Positions 26,748 to 37,022 of a stretch of 64,000 nucleotides of DNA are shown here, piece after piece. The notes below the pieces were generated by a model, which did not search any database, had not been told where the DNA came from, and saw only the letters and a list, made by a program, of their open reading frames with translations. The DNA comes from Novosphingobium ovatum (GTDB lineage: Bacteria; Pseudomonadota; Alphaproteobacteria; Sphingomonadales; Sphingomonadaceae), in assembly GCF_009909235.1 (NCBI RefSeq), contig NZ_JAAAPO010000008.1:1-64000 (forward strand), given 5' to 3'. Position numbers and translations under genes: made by a program. Within the stretch, counting starts at the first letter, position 1; each line of letters begins with the position of its first letter.

Positions 26748-28652
26748 ATGCAGACACACAGCCATGTCGACACCACCTCGCTGCGCATCCGGACGCTGGG
26801 CGCGATCGGGGTGGTGTATGGCGATATCGGCACCAGCCCCCTGTACGCCCTGCGCGAGGCCTTGGCCCAGACCAGCGCCGAGGGCATCTCCCGAGCGGAA
26901 ATTCTGGGCGTGCTGTCGCTGGCGCTATGGGCGCTGATCATTGTCGTGAGCGTCAAATATGTCGCCTTTCTGACGCGCATGGACAACAATGGCGAAGGCG
27001 GCGTGCTTTCGCTGATGGCGCTGGCGCGCCGGGCAACGGGCGGGACATGGGTGATCGTCACCCTGCTGGGCGCGAGCGGGGCAGCGCTGTTCTATGGCGA
27101 CGCGATCATCACTCCCGCGCTTTCCGTACTCTCGGCGGTAGAGGGGCTGCGCACCATTCCGGGCGTGGGCGGGATGACACAGCCGGTCATTCTGGGCATC
27201 ACGCTGGCGATCCTGCTGGGGCTGTTCGCGTTTCAGGCGCGCGGCACGGCGGGCGTGGCGGCGCTGTTTGGCCCGGTATGCCTGTTGTGGTTTGCCGTGC
27301 TGGCGGCGAGCGGCCTGTGGCAAATCGCGCAACACCCCGCCATTCTGGCCGCGTTCAACCCGTTGCAGGCCGTTGACTTCCTGCTCTCGCACGGGGCGGT
27401 GGGGCTGTTTGTGCTGGGCGCGGTGTTCCTGACGGTCACCGGCGCCGAAGCGTTGATCGCCGACATGGGCCATTTCGGCCGCCAGCCGATCCAGCTGGGC
27501 TGGCTGGTGCTGGTGTGGCCGGCTTTGACACTGAACTATCTGGGTCAGGGCGCATTGGCGCTGGGCGCGCTGGACGCCGCCTCGGCCCAAGGCCACACGC
27601 TGGCCAATGCCGACTGGTTTTTCCTGATGGTGCCTGATGCATGGCGCGCGCCGCTGGTGCTGATCGCCACGCTGGCCACGATCATCGCCAGTCAGGCGGT
27701 GATCACCGGAGCCTATTCGCTGACCCACCAAGCCATCGCGCTGGGCCTGTTGCCACGCATGGACCTGCGCCAGACGTCGGCGCAACAGATCGGCCAGATC
27801 TATATGCCCGGCGTCAACTGGCTGTTGCTGTTTGGCGTGGTGGTGCTGGTCTTTGGTTTCCGCGACAGTTCGTCGATGGCGGCGGCCTATGGCATCGCGG
27901 TGACAGGCACGATGGTGGTCACCACCTGCCTTGCCTATGTCATCGCGTGGCGGCACTGGCGATGGCAGCCGATCTGGGCGGCGGTGCTGATCGCCCCCTT
28001 TCTGGCGCTTGACCTGTTCTTTTTCGGCGCGAACATTCTGCGCGTGACCGAGGGCGGCTGGGTGCCGCTGGTAGTGGCCGGGCTGATGGGGCTGGTAATG
28101 GTGGCATGGCTGCGAGGCCGCCGCGCGACACAGGAACGCACGAGCGCATTGGGCGTGGACATGCGCGACATCGCCCGGGCGCTGGCCACCCGCCCGCCGG
28201 TACGGATCGAAGGCACGGCGGTGTTCCTGACGCAAAATCTGGACATCGCGCCCGCCGCTTTGCTGCACAATCTCAAGCATAACAAGGCGCTGCACCGTAC
28301 CTCGATCCTGCTGCGGATCGAAACACGCCCCCGCCCCTGGGTGGAACCGGCCGACCGTCTGGTGCTGGAGCGGATCGACGACAATTTTGTGCGCGCCCAT
28401 CTGCGCTATGGCTATATGGACAAGGTGGACGTGCCGAGCGATCTGGCCCGCAGCGAAGGGCTGCTGGCTGGACCGGGGGGCACCTCGTTCTTTGTGGGAC
28501 GCAGTGCGATCCGCTTTGCCACAAAGCCCTATCTGCCGCGCTGGGTGACAGTGCTGTATACCTTCCTGCACCGCAACGCCGCCGACCCCACCGCCTATTT
28601 CGCCATCCCCCCCAACAGGGTGGTCGAACTGGGCAGCCAGATCGAGCTATAG
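26748..28652 (+). CDS. kup: Kup/HAK/KT-type potassium uptake protein
   Basis: 634 residues; AAGGA before ATG 26748. Proton-coupled K+ importer with 12 membrane helices and a C-terminal cytosolic domain. Seen: GVVYGDIGTSPLYALREAL (helix 1), DNNGEGGVLSLMALARR, GASGAALFYGDAIITPALSVLSAVEG, and late LPRWVTVLYTFLHRNA near the end. First gene of a likely operon with the sensor kinase (7 bp) and response regulator. Confidence 0.96.
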   Translation: MQTHSHVDTTSLRIRTLGAIGVVYGDIGTSPLYALREALAQTSAEGISRAEILGVLSLALWALIIVVSVKYVAFLTRMDNNGEGGVLSLMALARRATGGTWVIVTLLGASGAALFYGDAIITPALSVLSAVEGLRTIPGVGGMTQPVILGITLAILLGLFAFQARGTAGVAALFGPVCLLWFAVLAASGLWQIAQHPAILAAFNPLQAVDFLLSHGAVGLFVLGAVFLTVTGAEALIADMGHFGRQPIQLGWLVLVWPALTLNYLGQGALALGALDAASAQGHTLANADWFFLMVPDAWRAPLVLIATLATIIASQAVITGAYSLTHQAIALGLLPRMDLRQTSAQQIGQIYMPGVNWLLLFGVVVLVFGFRDSSSMAAAYGIAVTGTMVVTTCLAYVIAWRHWRWQPIWAAVLIAPFLALDLFFFGANILRVTEGGWVPLVVAGLMGLVMVAWLRGRRATQERTSALGVDMRDIARALATRPPVRIEGTAVFLTQNLDIAPAALLHNLKHNKALHRTSILLRIETRPRPWVEPADRLVLERIDDNFVRAHLRYGYMDKVDVPSDLARSEGLLAGPGGTSFFVGRSAIRFATKPYLPRWVTVLYTFLHRNAADPTAYFAIPPNRVVELGSQIEL

Positions 28653-28659
28653 TCGCCCC

Positions 28660-30105
28660 ATGACCCGCACCCCCGCCCTGATGATCGAGGCCTTGCTGGC
28701 GGTCGCCGCCGTCGCTTGGCTGACCGCGACGCTGTTGCCGGTGCTGGGGCTGGCGTCCTGCGCGTTGCTGTTCCTGCTGCCGGTGCTGTTGGCGGCCACC
28801 CGCGGCGGGGTATGGCCGGGGCTGAGCGCGGCGCTGGCGGGGGCGGCTGCCTACAACTTCTTTCTGCTGGAGCCGCGCTATTCCTTTCGGGTGCATGAGC
28901 TGGACAATCTGATCAGCGTGATCGTGCTGGGGCTGGTGGCGGTGGTCACCAGCCGTCTGGCCACCCGCCTGATGCGCCGCGAAGCCGAAGCCAACGAGCG
29001 CGCCCACGCCAGCGAGGAGGCCGCCACGCTGGCCAACCTGCTGGCTGGCGGCCCTCCTGACGAGGCGCTGGGGCGCGGGCTGGGTTTTGTCGGCGCGCGC
29101 TATGGCGATGTCCGGCTGCTGGACGAAAGCGATCTGACGCGCGGCGATGCGGCCTTCCCCTCACTGGACCTGTCGGCGGCGGCTTGGGCCATCCACAATG
29201 GCGATATCACCGGCCATGGCACCGAAACCATGACCCCTGCCGAATGGACCTTTGTCCCGCTGGCCGCGCGCAGCCGAGCGGACAATGCGGTGGCCGCCTT
29301 TGCCCGGCCCGCCGATGGCCGCATCCGCACGCCTGCCGAATTAGGCCAGATGCGCCAATTGTGCCTGTTGCTGGGCCAATGCCGTGATCGCGCCTGTCTG
29401 GAAGCAGAGCGCCGCGAGCGCGAGATGGTCGACGCCCGCGACCGCCTGCGCCGGACACTGCTGGCCTCGTTGGCGCATGATTTCCGCACACCGCTGACGG
29501 TGATCGGCGGGCGGCTGGAACTGTTGGCCGCGCACAATCCAGAGGCTCACGACGCCTTGCTGGCCGCGCGCCGGCTGGATCGCACGATGACCGATCTGAT
29601 CGGCCTGGCCCGAATCGAGGACGGTTCGCTCCACGCCTGCCGTGACAGTCTGGACGTGGTGGATGTGCTCGCGGCAGTATGCGAGGGCTGGCCCATGCCC
29701 GCCGGGATCGCCTTGCACCGCGCCATCGCCCCCGACCTGCCGTTTGTGATGGCTGATCCGGTGCTGTTGCACCATGTGATGACCAATCTGATCGACAACG
29801 CGCTGCGTCACGCCAAAACCTGTGTGACGGTCTCGGCGGCGCAGCGTGAGGGTAGATTGTGGTTGATGGTTGACGATGATGGCCCGGGCGTCCCCCCGGC
29901 CGATCGTCAGCGCATCTTTGAACGCTTTCGCCAGATCAAAGGCTCCGACCGCAAGGCGGGTAGCGGCTTGGGGCTGGCCATCGTCAAAGGCTTTGCAGAG
30001 GCGATGGACATCACCGTATGGATCGAGGCCGCTCCACACGGCGGCGCGCGCTTTGTCCTGTCGCTGCCCGTCTGCGGCGCCCCTGAAGACGGAGAGCCGG
30101 CATGA
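28660..30105 (+). CDS. KdpD-like sensor histidine kinase, short form
   Basis: 481 residues. A DUF4118 membrane module of about four helices (residues ~8-100), a GAF-like linker, then HisKA with His273 (SLAHDFRTPLTVIGG) and an ATPase domain (NLIDNALRHA, DDDGPGVP, GSGLGLAIV). It lacks the N-terminal KdpD/universal-stress domain (about 380 residues) of E. coli KdpD. Located 7 bp after kup and overlapping the regulator gene, so it probably controls potassium uptake through Kup. Confidence 0.9.
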   Translation: MTRTPALMIEALLAVAAVAWLTATLLPVLGLASCALLFLLPVLLAATRGGVWPGLSAALAGAAAYNFFLLEPRYSFRVHELDNLISVIVLGLVAVVTSRLATRLMRREAEANERAHASEEAATLANLLAGGPPDEALGRGLGFVGARYGDVRLLDESDLTRGDAAFPSLDLSAAAWAIHNGDITGHGTETMTPAEWTFVPLAARSRADNAVAAFARPADGRIRTPAELGQMRQLCLLLGQCRDRACLEAERREREMVDARDRLRRTLLASLAHDFRTPLTVIGGRLELLAAHNPEAHDALLAARRLDRTMTDLIGLARIEDGSLHACRDSLDVVDVLAAVCEGWPMPAGIALHRAIAPDLPFVMADPVLLHHVMTNLIDNALRHAKTCVTVSAAQREGRLWLMVDDDGPGVPPADRQRIFERFRQIKGSDRKAGSGLGLAIVKGFAEAMDITVWIEAAPHGGARFVLSLPVCGAPEDGEPA

Positions 30106-30776
30106 GCCGCATCCTGTGCATCGACGATGAACCCGCCATCCTGCGCCTGCTGGAGGTGATCCTGCGGCGCGAGGGGCATCAGGTACTGACCGCGGCTGAC
30201 GGGCGCAAAGCGCTGGCGGCGCTGAGCGCGGGCGGGATCGACGCCATCCTGCTGGATCTGGGCCTGCCCGACCGTGACGGGCTGGAAATACTGGCCGCCA
30301 TCAACGCCCATGCCGCCATCCCGGTCATCGTCCTGTCGGCCCGCAGCGAAGTGGATGAAAAAGTGGCGGCGCTGGATCTGGGCGCGGTGGATTATGTGAC
30401 CAAACCATTCGACGGTGACGAATTGCTGGCGCGGCTGCGGGTGGCGCTGCGCCGTCATGGCCCCGCCACAGTTCAGCCCGACATGCTGGAGCACGGCCCC
30501 TTTCGCATGGACCTTGGCCGCCATGAAGTGACCGTGGCCGGCCGGTCAGTGGCGCTGACGCCCAAGGAATATGCCTTGCTGCGCGCCCTGATCACAGCGG
30601 GCGGGCGCATCCTGACCCACAGCGCCCTTTTGGAGCAGGTCTGGGGCAAGGCGCACAGCCATGACGTGGAATATCTGCGCGTGACCATCCGGGCGCTGCG
30701 CCTGAAGGTGGAGGACAACCCCTCCGAGCCAAAGCGCATCCGCAACGAACCGGGCATCGGCTATCGCCTGAGCTGA
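30102..30776 (+). CDS. KdpE-like response regulator
   Basis: 224 residues. Receiver with phospho-acceptor Asp52 (LLDLGLPDRDG) and Lys in DYVTKPFDGDELLAR, then an OmpR/PhoB winged helix (LTPKEYALLRALITAGGRILTH, VRRL-type VTIRALRLKVEDNP). Overlaps the kinase stop by 4 bp (ATGA). Strong KdpE likeness, but no kdpFABC in the window; kup is the neighbouring transporter. Confidence 0.92.
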   Translation: MSRILCIDDEPAILRLLEVILRREGHQVLTAADGRKALAALSAGGIDAILLDLGLPDRDGLEILAAINAHAAIPVIVLSARSEVDEKVAALDLGAVDYVTKPFDGDELLARLRVALRRHGPATVQPDMLEHGPFRMDLGRHEVTVAGRSVALTPKEYALLRALITAGGRILTHSALLEQVWGKAHSHDVEYLRVTIRALRLKVEDNPSEPKRIRNEPGIGYRLS

Positions 30777-30964
30777 CCGCATCGCGGGGCAAGGTCTGGA
30801 CGCCTCACCAAAGGAGGCAAACGCCGCAGCCCAAACGCCGGATCTACCGATCGTCCCAGGGCATCGCAGGCGGTGCGATGGCAGACAAAGGCATATGGCG
30901 CGCGAAATAGGCGCCTTTGGAACGCTGCGCAAAGCCTGTGCTGTTGCGCAGCATCCCTGACCGT

Positions 30965-31159
30965 TCAATCCAGCAATGCGCGCAGCTTGTTGATCAGGCC
31001 GCCGATACGCTCGGCCGCTTCCCCGAAGGTCTTGACGTCCTCGCGATTGCTGTTGCCCCGCGCCTCTTTCGCGGATTCCAGATAGCCTTCCATATCCGCT
31101 TCCAAGGCATCCACGATCATTTCGGCCTCGTCTTCGGTAAGTGTCAACTTGATCGCCAT
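30965..31159 (-). CDS. Small acidic conserved-type protein
   Basis: 64 residues from ATG 31159. Two amphipathic helices (LTEDEAEMIVDALEADMEGYLESAKEA and VKTFGEAAERIGGLINKLRALL) joined by a short turn; no cysteine or signal. Composition is clearly that of a folded protein. Function not known. Solitary gene upstream of tRNA-Tyr. Confidence 0.6.
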   Translation of the reverse strand: MAIKLTLTEDEAEMIVDALEADMEGYLESAKEARGNSNREDVKTFGEAAERIGGLINKLRALLD

Positions 31160-31559
31160 TTGCCTCATTTCCTGCTGTTGCGGCGCGCTCATAGGCGCGA
31201 GGCTGGCGGCGCGTCCAGTCCCACCGGGCATCGCTCCCCAAGAACGTCTGCCGCGCGCTTCGCACCAGACCGGCAACGGGCGCCCTGTGTCAGACCACAC
31301 GCCCAACCCGGATATGTCACCTTGCCGGTGGGGTCGCGTTTCTGACCGGATAGAGACCCGCTCAGGCCTGCTCAGGCCTGCGCGCCGGTCAAGGCACCCA
31401 CACCAGGCACGCTCCACGCGTTGTACGCGGCGTTTTGCGCCTGTGCGCAGCGGCGCCCGCCCACAAGCGGCAATCGCGCCCAGCAAGGGCTCCCTTTCGG
31501 GAAACCTTATCAAATCAGAGGAGTAAGTTGCTGATGTTTCCGAAGAAACAAGGAAACGG
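31160..31559. other. Gap upstream of tRNA-Tyr, no gene seen
   Basis: Arginine-rich open frames here are shadows of GC composition. A short stem (TTTCC/GGAAA, about 31537-31556) precedes the tRNA on the plus-strand side. Confidence 0.4.
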
Positions 31560-31645
31560 TGGTGGACAGGGCTAGATTCGAACTAGCGTACGCTCACGCG
31601 GGCAGATTTACAGTCTGCTGCCATTAACCACTCGGCCACCTGTCC
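31560..31645 (-). tRNA. tRNA-Tyr (GTA)
   Basis: Class II tRNA with long variable arm. Acceptor GGACAGG/CCTGTCC, anticodon loop CTGTAAA, T-loop TTCGAAT, CCA encoded (31560-31562). Followed on the other strand by rlmB. Confidence 0.95.
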
Positions 31646-31811
31646 ACACCGTCAGGCCTCTTGCGAGGCATTCAAGCTTGGGGGTCTCCCCCCGAATGGC
31701 CCCGTTTGTGTGGGGCCGTTCAGCCGAGGACCGCGCCTATGAGCATCTTGGCCTTGCCTGTCAACACTCTGATTGGCAAAGGCCAGAAAATTTTTCGTGA
31801 AAGGAAATGCA

Positions 31812-32642
31812 ATGAGCAGGCATGGCGACGAGTCGGAAGGGCGCGAACCCGCAGGACGCCGCGGAAAAGCGCTGCGTGGGCGCGCTGGTCGCATGCAGGG
31901 CGGGCGCGGCTCGGGCCGGGCCGGCAAGGGCGCGGTTCGGCTGTGGGGACACCATGCGGTCGAAGCGGCATTGATGAATCCGAATCGCTCACACCGAAAA
32001 TTGTGGGCAACACGCGAGGCGATTGCGAATCTTTGTGGCGATTTGCCCGCTGATTTTACGGTCGAATATGCGCAGGCCGTGGATCTGGCGCGTCTGGTCG
32101 CGCGCGATGCGCCGCATCAGGGGCTGGTGCTGGAATGCGATCCGCTGGACGATGTCTTTCTGGACGACGTGCTGGATAGCGATCCCGAACGCCCGATCAT
32201 CGTGCTGGATCAGGTGACCGACCCGCACAATGTCGGCGCGATCATGCGCTCGGCGGCGGCGTTCAATGCCTGCGCGATTGTGACGCAGGATCGTCATGCG
32301 CCGCCCGAATCGGGCACGCTGGCCAAATCGGCATCGGGCGCGCTGGAGATCCTGCCATGGGTGCGGGTGGTCAATCTGGCCCGCGCGCTGGAGGAAATCG
32401 CCGAAGCGGGCTATTGGCGGATCGGCCTGGCGGGCGAAGCGCAATCGACGCTGGCCGAGGCGCTGCCGGCGGGCCCTGTCGCGCTGGTGCTGGGCGCTGA
32501 GGGCGATGGCATGCGCCACAATATCACCCAGCATTGCGACGCGCTGGCCCGCCTGCCCATCCACGAACAGATGGAAAGCCTGAACGTATCCAACGCTGCG
32601 GCCATCGCACTGTACGCGGCGGCCGCGCGCGTGTTTGACTGA
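31812..32642 (+). CDS. rlmB: 23S rRNA 2'-O-methyltransferase, RlmB/SpoU family
   Basis: 276 residues from ATG 31812 (GAAAGGA upstream; the earlier in-frame ATG at 31773 lacks it). A basic glycine/arginine-rich leader is followed by a substrate-binding domain (LWGHHAVEAALMN) and the SPOUT knot: IVLDQVTDPHNVGAIMRSAAAF, LVLGAEGDGMRH, MESLNVSNAAAIALYAAAR. SAM-dependent methylation of G2251-type position in 23S rRNA is the family role; a tRNA target is possible. Confidence 0.92.
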   Translation: MSRHGDESEGREPAGRRGKALRGRAGRMQGGRGSGRAGKGAVRLWGHHAVEAALMNPNRSHRKLWATREAIANLCGDLPADFTVEYAQAVDLARLVARDAPHQGLVLECDPLDDVFLDDVLDSDPERPIIVLDQVTDPHNVGAIMRSAAAFNACAIVTQDRHAPPESGTLAKSASGALEILPWVRVVNLARALEEIAEAGYWRIGLAGEAQSTLAEALPAGPVALVLGAEGDGMRHNITQHCDALARLPIHEQMESLNVSNAAAIALYAAAARVFD

Positions 32643-32694
32643 CAGCCGCCGGGGGAGGTCCGCCCTCCCCCGCACGCACGCCGCACAGGCACAG

Positions 32695-32734
32695 AAAAAG
32701 CGCCGGGTGGGCATCCCCACCGCGGCGCTTTTTT
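32695..32734. terminator. Bidirectional terminator between rlmB and hupB
   Basis: AAAAAGCGCCG ... CGGCGCTTTTTT with a G/C-rich stem on both sides of a short loop. T tracts on both strands serve the convergent genes. A second stem (GGGGGAGG/CCCTCCCCC) at 32651-32670 precedes it. Confidence 0.85.
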
Positions 32735-32787
32735 CATCCTGATGGGCCGCGAGGCGTGGCGACCCATGGATCAGGACAGAGACGCTC

Positions 32788-33060
32788 TTAGTTGACGGCG
32801 TCCTTCAGGCCCTTGCCGGCCTTGAACTTGGGCTGAGCCGAAGCCTTGATCGGCATCGGTTCGCCGGTGCGCGGGTTGCGGCCGGTCGAAGCCTTGCGCT
32901 TGGCCACCGAGAAGGTGCCGAAGCCGACCAGGCGCACTTCGTCGCCGGCCTTCAGAGCGGCGGTGATGGCGTCAAACACGCCTTCCACAGCCTTGGTAGC
33001 ATCGTTGCGGGTCAGGCCGCTGGCCTCGGCAACGGCGCCGATCAGTTCGTTCTTGTTCAT
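32788..33060 (-). CDS. hupB: DNA-binding protein HU
   Basis: 90 residues from ATG 33060 (MNKNELIGAVAEASGL). Complete HU fold with the DNA-binding beta arm GFGTFSVAKRKASTGRNPRTGEP. Nucleoid protein, homodimer likely. Downstream of lon in the same direction, an arrangement common in proteobacteria. Confidence 0.97.
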   Translation of the reverse strand: MNKNELIGAVAEASGLTRNDATKAVEGVFDAITAALKAGDEVRLVGFGTFSVAKRKASTGRNPRTGEPMPIKASAQPKFKAGKGLKDAVN

Positions 33061-33334
33061 TAGGAAACCCCTGGCTTCGGTGAAAACTGAAAATTTTTGA
33101 ATCGCCTCGAAAAGCGGGGCGGAATTGAGCGAGTTTTGCCCGATCTGTAAATGCCGAAAATGCGTCAATCCGGCCAATTATCCACGAATTGCGGCATTTC
33201 AGGGGATAAGCTGGCCTGATTGAGCGCCTTTGCCCCGCGCAGCGCGGCGTTTCGCGCAAGCATGGCGCAAACGGCCGGGCTGGACATGCCAACCCGGCCG
33301 CGATTCGCCGCGATGCAGCGTTATCGGTCTGCGA

Positions 33335-35746
<2,412 letters not shown>

Positions 35747-35898
35747 CCATTATAGAACGCACGCGGCCGAAACCGGGCGCCTGCCGCAAGGAATTTTCCG
35801 GATGCGGCCTTGATTGCTGACGATATGGGGGCAAATGCGCAGGGCGCAATGGGTAATCCACTGCCTTCTTGCATCCCTGTGACAGACCAAGCCCGCCC

Positions 35899-36660
35899 CT
35901 ACTGCGCCGCCTCGACCAAAGCGCGCAGCCGCGAGGGCGGCACCGCCATCCCCACCAGATCGCCCCGATCCACCCCGCCGCCCAGATGCAGGCCAACCAC
36001 CTGCCCCGCGGCATTGACCACCGCCGCGCCACTGGACGCCCGCAACTGCAACGTCGCGTCGACAAAGACATATTGCAGGGCGTTGTCGCCGACATAGATC
36101 ACCCGCGCGGCATGACGCCGCACCCGGCCATCGGCCGTCATCGCGGCCACCACCCACACATCATCGCCCACCGCTGGCGGCCTATCGGCCAGCCGCAACC
36201 GCTCAGCCCCAGCCACCCCCACAGCGTCGGTGGCAAAACCCGCGACATCGCGAAAAGGCATCGCCATGGGCACCGCCCCGGCGATTGCCAGCGTGCGCCG
36301 CGCGGTCCACGCCTGCCCCTGCGCCCCGCGACAGGTGGTCAGCCCCACATGCTGCGGCAGGTCCGCAGACAGGATCTGTGCCGGCAATCCGCCATTGGGC
36401 CCAAACAGATGCAGCGCCGTCACCAGCATCACCTGCTCCGCCCGGGGGGCAAGTGGATTGTCGGGACGGGGCGGCGGCGTCAGATCCAGCACAAAGGCGG
36501 TTCCAGCCGCTATCGCCTGCCCGTCCACCGCGAATTGCGGGCGACAAGTGGCAGCCACGGGATCAGGCGCGACGACCGAGGCGTCACTCTGCGCACAGGC
36601 CACCGCCCCCTGACCCGCCAACAGCACAGCCAGTCCGGCCGCGAACGCATGCCGCACCAT
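35899..36660 (-). CDS. Trypsin-like (S1-type) exported serine protease
   Basis: 253 residues; signal peptide ends near VACAQS. Chymotrypsin-fold blocks: VMLVTALHLFG holds the catalytic His in the usual LVTAxH position, and RASSGAAVVNAAGQVVGLHLG the Ser. The usual GDSGGP is reduced to ASSGAAV, and I cannot fix the catalytic Asp by eye, so activity is likely but not certain. Secreted or periplasmic. Lies between lon and ybaB; relation to Lon is positional only. Confidence 0.75.
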   Translation of the reverse strand: MVRHAFAAGLAVLLAGQGAVACAQSDASVVAPDPVAATCRPQFAVDGQAIAAGTAFVLDLTPPPRPDNPLAPRAEQVMLVTALHLFGPNGGLPAQILSADLPQHVGLTTCRGAQGQAWTARRTLAIAGAVPMAMPFRDVAGFATDAVGVAGAERLRLADRPPAVGDDVWVVAAMTADGRVRRHAARVIYVGDNALQYVFVDATLQLRASSGAAVVNAAGQVVGLHLGGGVDRGDLVGMAVPPSRLRALVEAAQ

Positions 36661-36674
36661 ACGCCCCGTTCCGT

Positions 36675-37022
36675 TCAGAACGGCAGCTTGAAGCCCGGTG
36701 GCAAGCCCATGCCGCTTTGCGCCTTGGCCAGTTCGGCCCCGGCGACTTCATCGGCCTTGGTGCGCGCATCGTTGAACGCGGCGGCCACCAGATCCTCCAG
36801 CATGCCCTTCTCGCTGGGCGCCAGCAGACTGTCGTCGATCGCCACGCCGATCACCCGGCCCTTGGCGCTGGCGCGGATCTTGACCAAGCCGCCACCAGAC
36901 ACGCCCTCAACCTCCAGCGCGTCCAGCTTGTTCTGCGCCTCGTTCATCTGCTTCTGGATGGTTTCAGCCGCCTGCTGCGCGGCCTTGATCATCTCTTCCA
37001 TCGACTTCATCATCTGCTCCAA
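36675..37022 (-). CDS. ybaB: YbaB/EbfC nucleoid-associated protein
   Basis: 115 residues. MEQMMKSMEEMIKAAQQAAE, VEGVSGGGLVKIRASAKGRVIGVAIDDSL, then MLEDLVAAAFNDARTKADE; the whole family core. Binds DNA as a dimer. The gene overlaps the dnaX stop by 13 bp, the standard dnaX-ybaB linkage. Confidence 0.96.
   Translation of the reverse strand: MEQMMKSMEEMIKAAQQAAETIQKQMNEAQNKLDALEVEGVSGGGLVKIRASAKGRVIGVAIDDSLLAPSEKGMLEDLVAAAFNDARTKADEVAGAELAKAQSGMGLPPGFKLPF

Noticed and set aside
26925..28571. 548-residue minus-strand open frame
   Set aside because: Antisense shadow of kup with Gln/Arg/His-rich noise.
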